A DNA stretch of 64,000 nt from Hofstenia miamia. Taxonomy: Eukaryota > Xenacoelomorpha > Acoela > Hofsteniidae. Each line of letters opens with the position of its first letter. Positions within the stretch are counted from its first letter, which is position 1. The position numbers and the translations under genes were made by a program. Below, piece after piece: positions 12,682 through 24,938 of the stretch. Below the pieces are notes generated by a model, which saw nothing but the letters and a program-made list of their open reading frames with translations, did not search any database and was not told the DNA's origin. The DNA lies in assembly GCA_900660155.1 (NCBI GenBank), contig CABFPE010000155.1:1213050-1277049 (forward strand). Reading direction: 5' to 3'.

Positions 12682-13328
12682 CGTAAAACGAATTTTAAAA
12701 TTCACATTTTATATTATATTTAACACAAAGTGAAAATTAATTAACCGAGAATTGTTTGCACACAATAGATTTGAATATAAAGAATCTAGGAAATTAGGAT
12801 TTCTACATTCGAAAGTAATTTGGTGATTACGTAAACACAACTTACAATTTCTCAATGCACAATTATAAGTTTGGCTAATTTAGCAAACGGAAAACAAAGA
12901 ATTGAATGTTAATTCGAAATTCAAAAGACGCATTTGTGAGGAATCATTACATTAATTATGAACGCACTTGTACCAAGGGTTACGTTGCAGAACAAGATAT
13001 CCGGACAGACAGAGGAGGACCTGTTGAAATTGGCATTTTAGACAACCCAAAGGAATTTGCATAAATTTTCGCAGAAATTTACCTATTTTTTTATAGAAAA
13101 TATAATTTTTTGCCAACGAAAGATTAACAGATATGATAGATATGCATTTTTAAGCGAAATTGCAAGTTTCAGCAAATGAAAAGTAATAGTAGCAAACTTT
13201 GGCAATTAATGAAGAAATTTACGAAGAATACAAATGACAAACTTTGAGTGACATTTGATAAAGGGTGTGAACTGAATAAATTTTTTACTAGATTCAATGA
13301 TAACTTCTAAGAATATATAAGTTTCTCA

Positions 13329-13356
<28 letters not shown>
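13329..13356. repeat. (AT)n microsatellite at the left edge of the assembly gap
   Basis: About 14 AT units ending three bases before the Ns. The repeat is probably the cause of the assembly break. Confidence 0.95.
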
Positions 13357-13359
<3 letters not shown>

Positions 13360-14359
13360 NNNNNNNNNNNNNNNNNNNNNNNNNNNNNNNNNNNNNNNNN
13401 NNNNNNNNNNNNNNNNNNNNNNNNNNNNNNNNNNNNNNNNNNNNNNNNNNNNNNNNNNNNNNNNNNNNNNNNNNNNNNNNNNNNNNNNNNNNNNNNNNNN
13501 NNNNNNNNNNNNNNNNNNNNNNNNNNNNNNNNNNNNNNNNNNNNNNNNNNNNNNNNNNNNNNNNNNNNNNNNNNNNNNNNNNNNNNNNNNNNNNNNNNNN
13601 NNNNNNNNNNNNNNNNNNNNNNNNNNNNNNNNNNNNNNNNNNNNNNNNNNNNNNNNNNNNNNNNNNNNNNNNNNNNNNNNNNNNNNNNNNNNNNNNNNNN
13701 NNNNNNNNNNNNNNNNNNNNNNNNNNNNNNNNNNNNNNNNNNNNNNNNNNNNNNNNNNNNNNNNNNNNNNNNNNNNNNNNNNNNNNNNNNNNNNNNNNNN
13801 NNNNNNNNNNNNNNNNNNNNNNNNNNNNNNNNNNNNNNNNNNNNNNNNNNNNNNNNNNNNNNNNNNNNNNNNNNNNNNNNNNNNNNNNNNNNNNNNNNNN
13901 NNNNNNNNNNNNNNNNNNNNNNNNNNNNNNNNNNNNNNNNNNNNNNNNNNNNNNNNNNNNNNNNNNNNNNNNNNNNNNNNNNNNNNNNNNNNNNNNNNNN
14001 NNNNNNNNNNNNNNNNNNNNNNNNNNNNNNNNNNNNNNNNNNNNNNNNNNNNNNNNNNNNNNNNNNNNNNNNNNNNNNNNNNNNNNNNNNNNNNNNNNNN
14101 NNNNNNNNNNNNNNNNNNNNNNNNNNNNNNNNNNNNNNNNNNNNNNNNNNNNNNNNNNNNNNNNNNNNNNNNNNNNNNNNNNNNNNNNNNNNNNNNNNNN
14201 NNNNNNNNNNNNNNNNNNNNNNNNNNNNNNNNNNNNNNNNNNNNNNNNNNNNNNNNNNNNNNNNNNNNNNNNNNNNNNNNNNNNNNNNNNNNNNNNNNNN
14301 NNNNNNNNNNNNNNNNNNNNNNNNNNNNNNNNNNNNNNNNNNNNNNNNNNNNNNNNNNN
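13360..14359. other. Assembly gap of exactly 1,000 N
   Basis: Unsequenced. The round size suggests a nominal gap length. It lies in the interval where the FDVWSNDV exon of the adenylate cyclase should be. Confidence 0.99.
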
Positions 14360-17300
14360 GAATGATTGCGAAAGAGCAATTGCCATTATTATGGGTACCA
14401 ATCCTGTTTATGTAGGACAATGCACCATCACATGCATTGTTAACCGTATCTCAAATAAATCAAAAGCAAATAAGCTATAAGCTAACTAGAATTTACAAAA
14501 AAAATTAAACACTTTTTTAGCTACCTACAACAAAGATCTCTAGTTCTACTAGACGCAAAGCAATTTTAAATAAAAATCACTTCATAAGTTTCATTGAATA
14601 GTCTTTTGAATGGCATGTTTGCGCAATAGTAGTACACATCTCATGTGTTTAGCATTTAAATGTCTGCTACTAACATTTTTTGTTGAACATATAAAAATAA
14701 ATTAGCGTCAAACTCGCTGAAGTTTTTCAATTGGAAATTCAAAGCAATGAAACACTTAAGAAGCTTTTTACACACAAAACCAAAAGTTGTTAAAAACAAA
14801 GAATTGTCTGTTACAGTTCTTTGAAAAAATTATTCCATCAATCGGCGTATGGTGGAAAGCCGATGGCGGAATATTGACTCTTTTGTGCTGAAATCGCATT
14901 TGGAAGATATTCTTGGCATTTACACAACTAGCGTTTGAAGTTCACCGCGAAAGTGAAAAGCACAATCAGAAAATATAAATTAATTACCGAATTGTATTAA
15001 CGCTGGTCGGCGTCTTATTAAGTGTAAATAACATATTTATCAAACTAATGGTTGTTTATTACAGTTGAAGGGGAATGAGTTTTCTCTACATCAGTGTAAT
15101 ACATTATAATAATTCACATATTCGAGAAAGGAACTCTCGAACTTGTCAACTTTTATTCATTGAATTTACCGCCAAATTCTCTCATCAGAATTATTTACAT
15201 GCAATGACACAATATAAGAACTTATTTATTGTGTGGAAAGGCCAAAATCGCTTATATTCTATAAACCTTCCGTACACAATTCAGGAGGCATATTCCAGTG
15301 TAAGTAAAACATCACAAAAGCCTTAGTAATAATCTCAATATTATAAAATATAAACCTTGTAATACGAAATAAGTAATACAAAAACAATAACAGTATATAA
15401 TACACTAATAAATTTCATCAGAATAATCAAAATTGATATACAACATAGCAGTTACATACATTTCCAATAAGTACCGTTACTACAACCCCTGCGAAGAAGA
15501 TATAGTGCTGTCATGCCTGGTGCTTAAGTCTTCGAAACGTTGTCACAGATTCAAACGAACGACCTTGAATTAGCAAAGCAAATGCAAAGAAACGAAACTT
15601 TCGAGTTTAGATGACTGACAATATTTCTGTTATATAACAAAGCTGATCAGCATCAAGCATTTGAACAAGTTGCAAAAGCATTGCAGCAAGTGAATGATAC
15701 TAAATTTAATAGAAATTTGAAATGAAATCAATTCCAAATAATAATGGATTTGTCGTTGCTCTGATTGCTTTGGCAAAATTTTTTGATTTTGAAATAGCTT
15801 AGTGCCGCCCAATTTTTAACTTTCAAGTGTAGGCACATTTGGGATGGGGTTGTAGAAACAAGGGATCGCGAATTCCAGTGTGTATTTGAATATGTGTATA
15901 TTTAAGGAGAAAATAATAAAGGCAATATTTCTAAGGTTTTACTTCAGAATCCAGTAAAGATTAGCACTTTTCTTGTGTATCCTGGGAATACTTCACCAGC
16001 ATTTAATGTTAAGTTATGCGTGGCTAACACCAAAAATATTAACAAATTTTATTAAACTTTTTTTTGTCAAAGTTTGGGTAAAATTTTTACCAATTTTAAG
16101 TCAAACATGCCAAACAAAGTATTACCCATGAATCACTGTAATTGTTATAAATAAATTTCATTTTTTATAATGGAGTGCTATTAAAACATATTGACAGCTT
16201 TATCATTGAGTAAGACAAAGTACGATGCAGTGGACATCTCTAAATATTCAATAAATTAGACAGCTAGAATTTATATTAAGCAATTAAATTATCCAGACGA
16301 CACGAGGAATCAAATATTTCTGCCCACGCTGCGGAGCGCACTAATAAATATTGACTCAAAATACAGATTGATAGAGAGATGACTGTGAGTAAATGAATAT
16401 AAACTTTCCCACAATTTGTATTACAAATGAACAATGTGATGCTGAGTTTTACGGGATTCAACAAAAGTGAACACGGATAATACATGAAATGAACCAAAAA
16501 AAGCTAACTGCAATTCAGTATGATTAATCGCAACGCCATTAAGTACATAAGATTTAGCACAAAAACTTAACTAAAAATAATATGATCGGAAACCAGTGGT
16601 GTAGGCAAGGTATGTTGGGTCGTTGAAATGTTTAAACTAAAAATAATATTTTGCCAAAATAGCGTTAACAATATTGTGTGAATTCAAGGGTTATTTAGAG
16701 AAGGGCCATTTCCTCCAGAAGTTAACTCGCTTTGCAAATTGTTGGTGCGACATTTCATGGAATGTTGTACTCGCAAGCGAATGTGTGCCTAATCCCCATC
16801 GAGCTAACGGGTTTATTTCCGCAAATTTTAACGGTATTTTAGAGCATTTTTTTGGACAATTTCACTGGTGTAGACGCATTAGTGGTTACTGCGCAGCCTA
16901 TTTCAAATTTATTTAAACCAACAGAGCATTTGACCGAAACACATTTAACACGAAATAAAATGCTGAACGCAGCGCTACCAAGTATTTTTAACTTTACTGT
17001 GTAGTACGTACAAATCAATAGTTTTGAGCATAAAACACGTCTGATTTAGTTGATATAGTCAAATTGTCAAATGTTATCGAAATAATCCAGTTTGCTAAAT
17101 ATTCACATAAATGAAATATTAGTGAGGTGTTCATACGAACAAACAATATAGACATGTATGTAAATTGTTGAAGATGTATTATTTTGAACTCAAATTAATT
17201 TCTAATTTATTTCAGAGAACATCTGGTAAAGAAAATCATCTGCCATTAGCAATAATTACATTAACTAAAAGGACATGAGACTATGGAACATGAAAGACGA

Positions 17301-20163
17301 ATGTAACACTCTCAACTCAATGTACAAGTCTTAAGAAAATGCAGAAAAGTACATAATTGCATTCGTGGCAATGAAATAAGCCTCTATTAAGACAATTAAT
17401 GGTGATTTAAAATTGCGAACTTGGAAAAACACAAAATATAACGTTAGCGCTGATAAAACTCAACAAATGTTTATTACACAAGAAATTTTTCAAACATTAT
17501 TGATGTTCGAAGGTGTGGGTATATCACTAGGGCAGTGCTGGTGTAGGCAGGCAATACTTTTCAAAATCGATACAAGCTTGGTAGATGCGACATTGGATCA
17601 AAATGGCGCGAATAACCCGAGGACTGGCTTCCAGGACTGTAACATTTTCGACTTCAGAAATACGGATTTATTGTTGAAATAGAATTGAAATAAATTCTGT
17701 CAGAATTGCGACGTTTGTCTAGAACTGATATTGATTCTCTGCTTCCTTGTTAGCACACGGAGAGTGGAATAAGCAAACTAATTACTTAAATTGTCTATCT
17801 CACAATTTATTCTATTTAGCCAGTATTTGCAGTGAAGTCAGGAATAATTAGCGCTTTCAAACTTTGAATTTTTGTAAACAGTAGTTTGGCTCCAAAATAG
17901 ACCGAATACATATGATTGTAGTATGTGCTAATTTAAATGAGAATGAGGACATGTTGAATTTGTAATTGTGAAGTCTTATAAACGCTGAATTTCGAGATTT
18001 TGTTTTATATATCTTTATTTATTTATTATGATCATGACGAAAAACGGCATATTCCAAAAAAAATATATTTTGTATTAGTAAAAAAACAATTTCAACGAAT
18101 TCTTTGAATTTAAACACAATAGGGAATTGAAAATACGTTTGTTGGATACATTCTTCTAAAATGTTACTTGACTTGAAACTATCTGAGTTTTAAAAATAAC
18201 TTTGAAAAGTTAAACGGTAATTGAAAATCCGTTTCTGGGATACATTTGATATAGAAAATTTTGCAATGACTTTTTAGTTTGCAATTGTAGAGAACGTAGA
18301 CGCAAACATTTATTAAAATTATATTATTTATTATTATTTATGTTTTTCAATTATGTTTCTTATTCGAGCTATCAATGTTAACGTTTTTATGTAATTCTTA
18401 GTTTCACTTTTTTTCATTTTTGCAATAATTCTCTTTAAACGTAAAGTCTCTTTACTACTGTTACCCGATACCTAGTAATTAAATATGCAAACAATTTTTT
18501 TTAAAAATCCATAAAATAGCCATATACAAATACAATATTACACTCTTTCTTTTTAATATGATTTTTTTGTAAGAATCACAACCGCTCAAAATTTAAGAAT
18601 CATTTAAGAATCAACCTGAGGCTAAAAAACTAATACGAAGATTTCTGAAAATCGAACATAATTGTCTGTTTTTTTATTTTTATTTTAACAATACTATATT
18701 TTCCATTTTTTTCACTCATTCTAACTTTTTCAGTTTTGTGTGTATGAAAATTTTGACATTTCAAATAAAGATACCTCAGATTGCTCTTATAAATACTATT
18801 TGAACTGCAGAAATTTAAGAATCACGTAAGAACATTTTAGGCTAATATTGAATTAATCATTAAGGATTTATCTAATTCGTATAAAAGAATAGAGAGTGTA
18901 TATCACTAGGAATGACTCAAAATTTCACAAACATTGCTTGGATCAACTTAGAGTAGACCACTTCGAAATGTATGAAATCTACATGCATTTTGATTTTTTG
19001 ATCAACTAATATGATCGCTCTTATGTTTTAGAAATGACGAAGATGAAGAGAATATGAACGGAAACTTATTGAAGGCTATTATTTGATATTTAAATAAAGC
19101 GATTAATATGCTGTATTATAAACAGCTAATACAGTTTCAAAGGCTTTGAAGTACACTCGTTAAATTATTAAAGCAGGATTAATTACAAATTTATGATTCA
19201 TAATGGAAAGTATTGATTCCACATTATAAAACATTACATGCTATTCACCGGGATTTCCTTCAAAAATGTTCTCCCCATTTCACTAAGAATAACACTGTAA
19301 TCCAAATAGGAATATTCTAAAGCATAATGCATACTTCAAATTTAACTGTCTGATAGTTTCGATTTTAATATATCTTACCTAGCAAATAGTTTGCCAATTG
19401 TTTTTGTAAATGGGACAACAGGCACATTTGAAAAAATTTTCAAATCGGTAATGCCAACGCATCCTGAATAGTTACATTGTTTCAAGGACTGCTTCAGACG
19501 GTCTGTATCAATTCAAATTAATAAATGCATATGAATCAGTTTTTCTTATCAATCCAATGATGCTAATATGAAACCTTGGATTGGACTCATTCTGCACTAA
19601 GAGATTTACTGTAATGAGTTTGATTTCTATGTAGTGAAAAGCATTTAATTTTACATGTATAATACTGGTAAATAAGAAAGGTAACTACTTCATAGATTTC
19701 ACCCTCCGCGAAAATCTAGTGTCACCGTACTTCATTCATTCATCCTACACCAAGATTTGTGCAATATTTTGCAGACAATTTAATTGTGTGCTTTGTGTAC
19801 ATGCCACAGCTGAACATGGGCCGAGAAAGCACTGCAAGACTTGTGAGCCGAAGTATTAGGAAAAATGCGACGCAATGTCAAAACATAACTTACTATTACG
19901 CAAAAGGCATGCAAATCAATCCACATTATATAAATGCAATAAACTTATAAGCAATGTATTGAAAACTAGAATTTTAATTTTAAAATTCTACATTAGCATC
20001 ATATATTCTTCTAAAACTTAATTTAACTTGTTCAATTTCAATGTGTAGATTTTACAATAAGTTTCTAACATAATCAACATTGGTCCAGCAAACTGAAAAT
20101 TTTTTTGCCAAGTATCATAAAATGAGCCGAACTAAGAAAAAATTTAATGGTCATCTCTGGTAC

Positions 20164-20166
<3 letters not shown>

Positions 20167-20198
<32 letters not shown>
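20167..20198. repeat. (TA)n microsatellite
   Basis: Sixteen TA units just upstream of the hAT element at 20283. Confidence 0.95.
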
Positions 20199-20205
<7 letters not shown>

Positions 20206-20740
20206 CTTGAATTGTAATTGTCTAGTAACTACATTTTGATGTCAACTGTACATAATAACACATAATTTAAGAAAATCATAAGCAAGGACCGGACTTGCAT
20301 ATAAATGCATATTTTTTTGTGGAGTCTCTGGTTCTGAAACCTATAAAAACATTTTTAGCACCAGGGAGCTTATAAGTGCATATAAATGTATAATTCATAT
20401 ATAAATGCATAAAAATGCATATTTCACCTATAAATGTATAAAAACGCATAAAAAAGATTATTTAATTTTTTTGTGCATACAGTACCCTTTGTTTATGCAT
20501 AGTTTATCCATATTTCCATGTGAAATCAAAGGCATTTGTCCATGCATTTGTTTCTAACTCAGTGACAACAAGTAAGTTATCATTCATGATTGTAACTTGT
20601 TGAATTAAAAGCACAAATAAATGTACATAGTAAACTGCAAAATAGATTGCCAGCACATTTTTAAGTTAATCTTTTTGATTCATATGTAGTTTTCTGACTT
20701 TTTAAATTTTGATTATTTTATTTTACTGTAGTTTTATGCC

Positions 20741-22229
20741 AAAACAAGGCAAAGAAGTCTACAACTTTGCGGGGATATGTTGCAGAATTTTCTGATTGTT
20801 TTACTACAGACGGCCAAGTTCTTTTTTGTAAAAAAATGTGGTGTTAAGGTGTCTGGAGACCGCCACAGTTCAGTTACACAGCAATTACACTCAGCAAAGC
20901 ACAAATGGTTACATGCGCAGAGCGCCATGTCCAGTACTGCAGCACGAACTCAACAGCTGTTAACTGCTATCACTGGTGATGACGTTAGTCATTTTTACTG
21001 TCACCTGGCACAAATGTTAATCGGTACTGACATACCTTTCAACAAGTTTTCTAACAAAAAGCTGAAAGATTTTTTTGCTTCCTACTGCAAGTATTAGTTA
21101 CTGGACGAAAGCACTCTGGGGAAAAAATTCTTGCCAAAGATCTAGGAAGAGAATTGACGATGGTGCGCAATAAACTTTCTGGCAAATATATATGGGTGTC
21201 CATCAACGAGACGACAGACTCACTCAGTCACTATATTGTCAACGTGGTAGCGGAAGCCCTGACTGAAGACCAAGAAGTGCATTTAATTGATGTTAAATAT
21301 GTTAAAGAGACCAACCATGCAAATATTGGTAAGGTTTTAATAGACGCACTGAATGATGCCTTGGGCGGTGAAAGTTTGAATCGAGTTCTGCTGCTGCTGC
21401 TGCTGCTTACAGATTCCGCGCCATCCATGCACAAGATGACTGGTGGAATCAGTGCTTTGTTGCCATCTTGTCTGCATATTACCTGTCTAGCTCACACTTT
21501 TCACCGCAATGCTGAAACAGTTTGAGCAACCTATCCTGATGTGGATGCACTGATCTCAACCGGAAAGAAAGCTTTCCTGAAAGCACAATGTTGCCTGATA
21601 CTCCACTTCCACCACAACTGGTAATCACACAGTGGGGTACGTGGTTAGTGGCAGCAGCCCATTATGCGGACCAGTACAACGCTACAAGAACCGTAGTGGA
21701 CAGGCTTGATCAAGAGGATTCCACTGTGATGAAAATGTTGCAGAACCTTTTCACGGAGAAACAGAATTTTAAAATTCATCTGGCTTTTATCAAGGCAAAT
21801 TATGTGTTTCTTATGGACACAATTAAAAAACTGGAGTCATGCTCACTGTTGGCTTCTAGCGAATGGAAATTATTTTGTGACATGTATGATCGTTTGCATG
21901 AGGATAGTGTTCTGAAGAAGAAAGTGGAATCCGTTGTACAACGTAACAAGGGCTTAGCGGCTCTGTTCCCTGTGATAAACGCAATTACACCTGGTGGAGT
22001 TCCAAAACCTCAGCAATTGCAGACCATGGCGAATTCTGATTTCGTTGAATCATTGGAGCCCAGTGACATGGCGTCCTTCAAATATGCACCATTTATATTG
22101 GTTGCCATTGAGCGCACATTTTCTGCATATAAAAGTGTTTTGAGAGAGAACAGACACAATTTCACAGAAGAAAACTTAAAAAAATACATGGTTGTATATT
22201 TCAATAGAAATAACACTGTTTTCTGTTGA
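20741..22229 (+). pseudogene. hAT transposase pseudogene (CGGBP1-like)
   Basis: Pieces in order: a BED-like zinc finger (KSTTLRGYVAEFSD...; FCKKC...H...KH, about 20755-20910); an IGTDIPFNKFSNKKLKDF segment (to about 21090) resembling the CGGBP1 stretch EANIPLEKADHPAVRAFL; a catalytic-core piece (21154-21525) with SINETTD, TDSAPSMHK and CLAHTFHR; and a C-terminal piece (21588-22229) with WGTWL and the hAT dimerisation region (IERTFSAYKSVLRENRHNF, EENLKKYMVVYF). Breaks: a frameshift in the A-run near 20835; stops near 21096 and 21142, then a frame change before 21154; a stop at about 21523; and a frame change or small deletion near 21585. This family feeds the vertebrate gene CGGBP1; here it is a plain transposon remnant. 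Confidence 0.85.
21388..21405 (+). repeat. (CTG)6 inside the transposase frame
   Basis: Six CTG codons plus CTT encode a run of Leu before TDSAPSMHK, where relatives usually have fewer. It looks like a small triplet expansion that kept the frame. Confidence 0.9.
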
Positions 22230-22628
22230 TATAATTTTAAATGCATATAAATGCATATTTTTTGGTTTTATAATGCATATTTTAAGGTTTTTAGTGCATA
22301 AAAATTCGGTCCTTGATCATAAGAAACCATAAAAATGTCTTAAAAATCATTGTGAAACCATACAATGATTAAGAATTACACTCATGAAAGAAAACTTTCC
22401 AAAGCAACGGTAGAAATAACACTTAAATTAAAGATAATAGTATTGATGTTGGCTTGTAGTAACACATATTCGTCAAGGAGAACAATTTTTAAAGAAAAAT
22501 GAAAAACCAATTACTTTAAGGTTTCGTTATTATACAATGTGGCTATTGATGTCCTACATCGGATTCTAGACAGGAAATATAGTTTATTTCCAGCCCCAGC
22601 AAAAGATTATTACATAAAAATTTAGTAC

Positions 22629-22767
22629 CTTGTAACGTTTTTCTCCAATAATTCCGGAAATTACTCGACCAGTATGAATGCCAACACGCATTCTCACACT
22701 TTGTTGCCGGTCCTTGTCAAACTGACTGATGGTATCTATCATTGCTAATCCCATTTCAATGCAACAT
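22629..22767 (-). CDS. ADCY9: Adenylate cyclase type 9-like, exon 6 (C1 middle)
   Basis: Acceptor tttgtatttag|ATGTTGC, 1 nt plus 46 codons, donor TACAAG|gtacta, phase 0. With exon 5 it reads ...PDHAK, CCIEMGLAMI, then SVRMRVGIHTGRVISGIIGE and KRYK. It matches human ADCY9 at CCIEMGLGMI and NMRVGVHTGTVLCGILGMRRFK, so the next residues should be FDVWSNDVN. The C that is usual after V(L/H) is Ser here (VISG). The exon lies 313 bp from the end of the hAT element at 20283-22315. The following C1 exon was not found (see the assembly gap). Confidence 0.95.
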
Positions 22768-23269
22768 CTAAATACAAAAACATTGATTTTCCATGTAAAG
22801 GTTTATTGTTACTAAGCAACTACGTCATGGAATTCAAATTTTGGGGGAGAAATAGGAACCCAATTAAATGAGTTATGCGTCAGGGTGTCAAACTAGAAAA
22901 TAAATATGTTTTGGTCTTAAATGATTTATTGTAAAATTAATGAACATGTATCAAGAAATCTGTCACTGTTTTATGCTAATGATATTGGAGTGATATTAAA
23001 AAAGTCCGGACTTTTGTAACATTATAATAACAAAATATCAAAACCTAATAAAGTATTCAAACATTGTTAAACATTGCGGTTCACGCTAATTTATTTCAAT
23101 ATCATTCGTGTAAAACTGATCGATCGAAGTTTGGATTCTACAAATATACTCGTCACCAACTTGGATGTATTGGTGCAAAGATTCTCGATGAATTATGACA
23201 AGTTAAAGAGATGATTGCATTGGGAAAACACTGCATACGACATCATTGAAGCACGTGAATGTGGATATC

Positions 23270-23545
23270 GTGACTTTTTTTGGTTTAAATTGTTTTTCTT
23301 TTATAAAATGATGATTATTATTTGCAGGCTACAAAAATTTAATCATATTTTGCAAAAAATTCAATGATTTATAAGGTTCTTCACAAAAACTTTAATGTCT
23401 TTTTAAGACGACCTTTATTGATGAGAGAGCAGAAATTTTTTGAAAAAAAACTAAAATATTGTTTTTTTTATCGCAATAATCACATAAAAAGCTTAGATCG
23501 TTTTTGAAAGGGAAGGGGCAGTCATCTCTCCTAAAACAGCGCCTG
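23270..23545 (-). mobile_element. Copy of the CAGGCGCGG MITE, minus orientation, one end unclear
   Basis: Read on the minus strand it starts CAGGCGCTGTTTTAGG. It then shares TTTTTATGTG, TCGTCTTA and GTGAAGAACCT-like blocks in the same order as the full copy at 41045-41342. The far end is not recognisable, so the left limit is approximate. It is older than the 41-kb copy. Confidence 0.6.
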
Positions 23546-23968
23546 GGGATAACCGGCCTGAGACATTGAGCATGAAATCATTTCATGCAAATCGGCAAAT
23601 CAAACTGACAGATGGCAACAAACAAGAGACTGGATGCAGTCAAATAATACAATCGCGTTTTGAATAGCAGAAGACTGTGAAAAAACTGACAGTGCTTGAC
23701 GGCAATTAGGCTTTCATCGAAAAATTGGATAATGGCGCTCCAACAGAGCATGAGTTCCAGCTCATGAGGTGTAGATAAATTTTTAATGTTATGCAAAAAG
23801 GATAGTTTGTAACGAAATGGCATATACAAATGTATCAACAAAATTAGAGGTCAAGTATTCTACTGAAGTCCTTTTTACTTTGATTGCAGCCTGAATATCA
23901 TCCTAATTTTTATCAAATAACGGTAAAATAAGAAAAATTTTAAAAATATAGAAAAATAAATTAGGATT

Positions 23969-23971
<3 letters not shown>

Positions 23972-24003
<32 letters not shown>
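23972..24003. repeat. (TA)n microsatellite
   Basis: Sixteen TA units. Confidence 0.95.
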
Positions 24004-24006
<3 letters not shown>

Positions 24007-24938
24007 ATTTGGAAGCAAAACACATTCCCATCAACGATTGTGTTGATGTGTTTCAGAATTATAAAATTTGAAACCGATATTTAAAAAAATACGAAAAACT
24101 TGAGTAGAAGAATGAATCGAAAATGAAATTCAATTTTGTGGAGTAGCCAATATCCGAAATGACGGCCTCCGTCGTGGCAAAGAATTGTACATTTGCATTA
24201 TGGTTTTTACTATAATAAAACAAAAAAATCTGAAAACTCGTATAATGTTACATTCTGGTGGTAATAAACCAATGTGTGTCGGTTGTTTTGAATCCAGGAA
24301 AAAAAAACATGTAAAATTTGAGGTTAAGAGTGTTTGCAAATCCTACAAAACACTCTGGAGCTGAACAACAGAAATGCCGATATTCTGATCTTCAAGCAGG
24401 AACATGAGCCAGTCGACAAATGTCGTGTAGGTGCTGCCTACTTTGAACATGAAAACATTTGACCAAGAACACATAACATTAAGAGCTATGCTACGAGTCC
24501 AGAGGCCCAGCGAGAAAAAATATATGAGGGGGTGCATTAGCAAATTTGCTGCCCCTGTAAGAATTGCTAGGAGGATTGTTTCAGTTTATTTCTACAAACC
24601 TACTACAATCTTGATAGCCCATATAATAATTACCCAAATGAACAAAAATAACATAGGACATATACATGCATGCTTGATCATGGTAATATATTAAATTAAA
24701 AAATTTTAAATCTAGTACCTTTTAGTTTTCTTAAATTGGGTTCACTGTTATTACATCTTTGCATAAGCACAACGAAATGTAGTAAATTATACTGACATAA
24801 GGTCTATATACATAGTAAATAAAAAACTAAGAGGGCGCAAGAATGTTTACAGTAATTGTGTAATGTTTAAAAAATCATTGTTTTTGATAAAAACAAATCA
24901 AAATGAATTGAAAACTGCTAATACAAATATAGAAGATA

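Larger units (their letters stand above)
10098..20282. other. Large adenylate cyclase intron region with assembly gap
   Basis: Should contain at least one C1 exon (FDVWSNDV...), which I could not find in the sequenced part. Visible content: a MITE at 11432-11765, a G-run cluster at 11904-11952, a coding-like relic at 12442-12681, the N gap, and hAT-type termini at 16594 and 17534. The rest is plain AT-rich DNA. Confidence 0.5.
20283..22315 (+). mobile_element. hAT transposon relic, CGGBP1-like, with perfect 8-bp target duplication
   Basis: The left end CAAGGACCGGACTTGCATAT and the reverse complement of the right end (CAAGGACCGAATTTTTATGC) form short terminal inverted repeats. ATCATAAG flanks both ends exactly (20275-20282 and 22316-22323), the 8-bp duplication expected of hAT elements. 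The subterminal parts are rich in ATGCATA repeats (TATAAATGCATA). The 2,033-bp element carries a broken transposase on the plus strand, opposite to the host gene. It lies 313 bp downstream (minus-strand sense) of cyclase exon 6. Several frame breaks make it inactive, yet the intact target duplication points to a fairly recent insertion. Confidence 0.92.
22768..24499. other. Intron 5 (5' third of the 22.8-33.5 kb intron, plus-strand left part)
   Basis: AT-rich. Contains the reverse-oriented MITE copy near 23270-23545, a (TA)n run at 23972 and no recognisable gene. Confidence 0.5.

Noticed and set aside
13294-14420. Three long frames of about 355-364 codons across the gap
   Set aside because: They consist of unknown bases (N) translated as X and are not genes.
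15468-15496. 29-nt microexon-like stretch between ttcttcgcag| and |gtatgt on the minus strand
   Set aside because: Strong splice sites, but the product (VVVTVLIGN) does not fit the C1 domain at this point of the gene.
16276-16497. Minus-strand NPVKLS...CGKVYIH as the missing NDVNLAN...GKVHIS exon
   Set aside because: The conserved W, D and N residues are absent, the spacing is off by one and no fitting splice sites were found.
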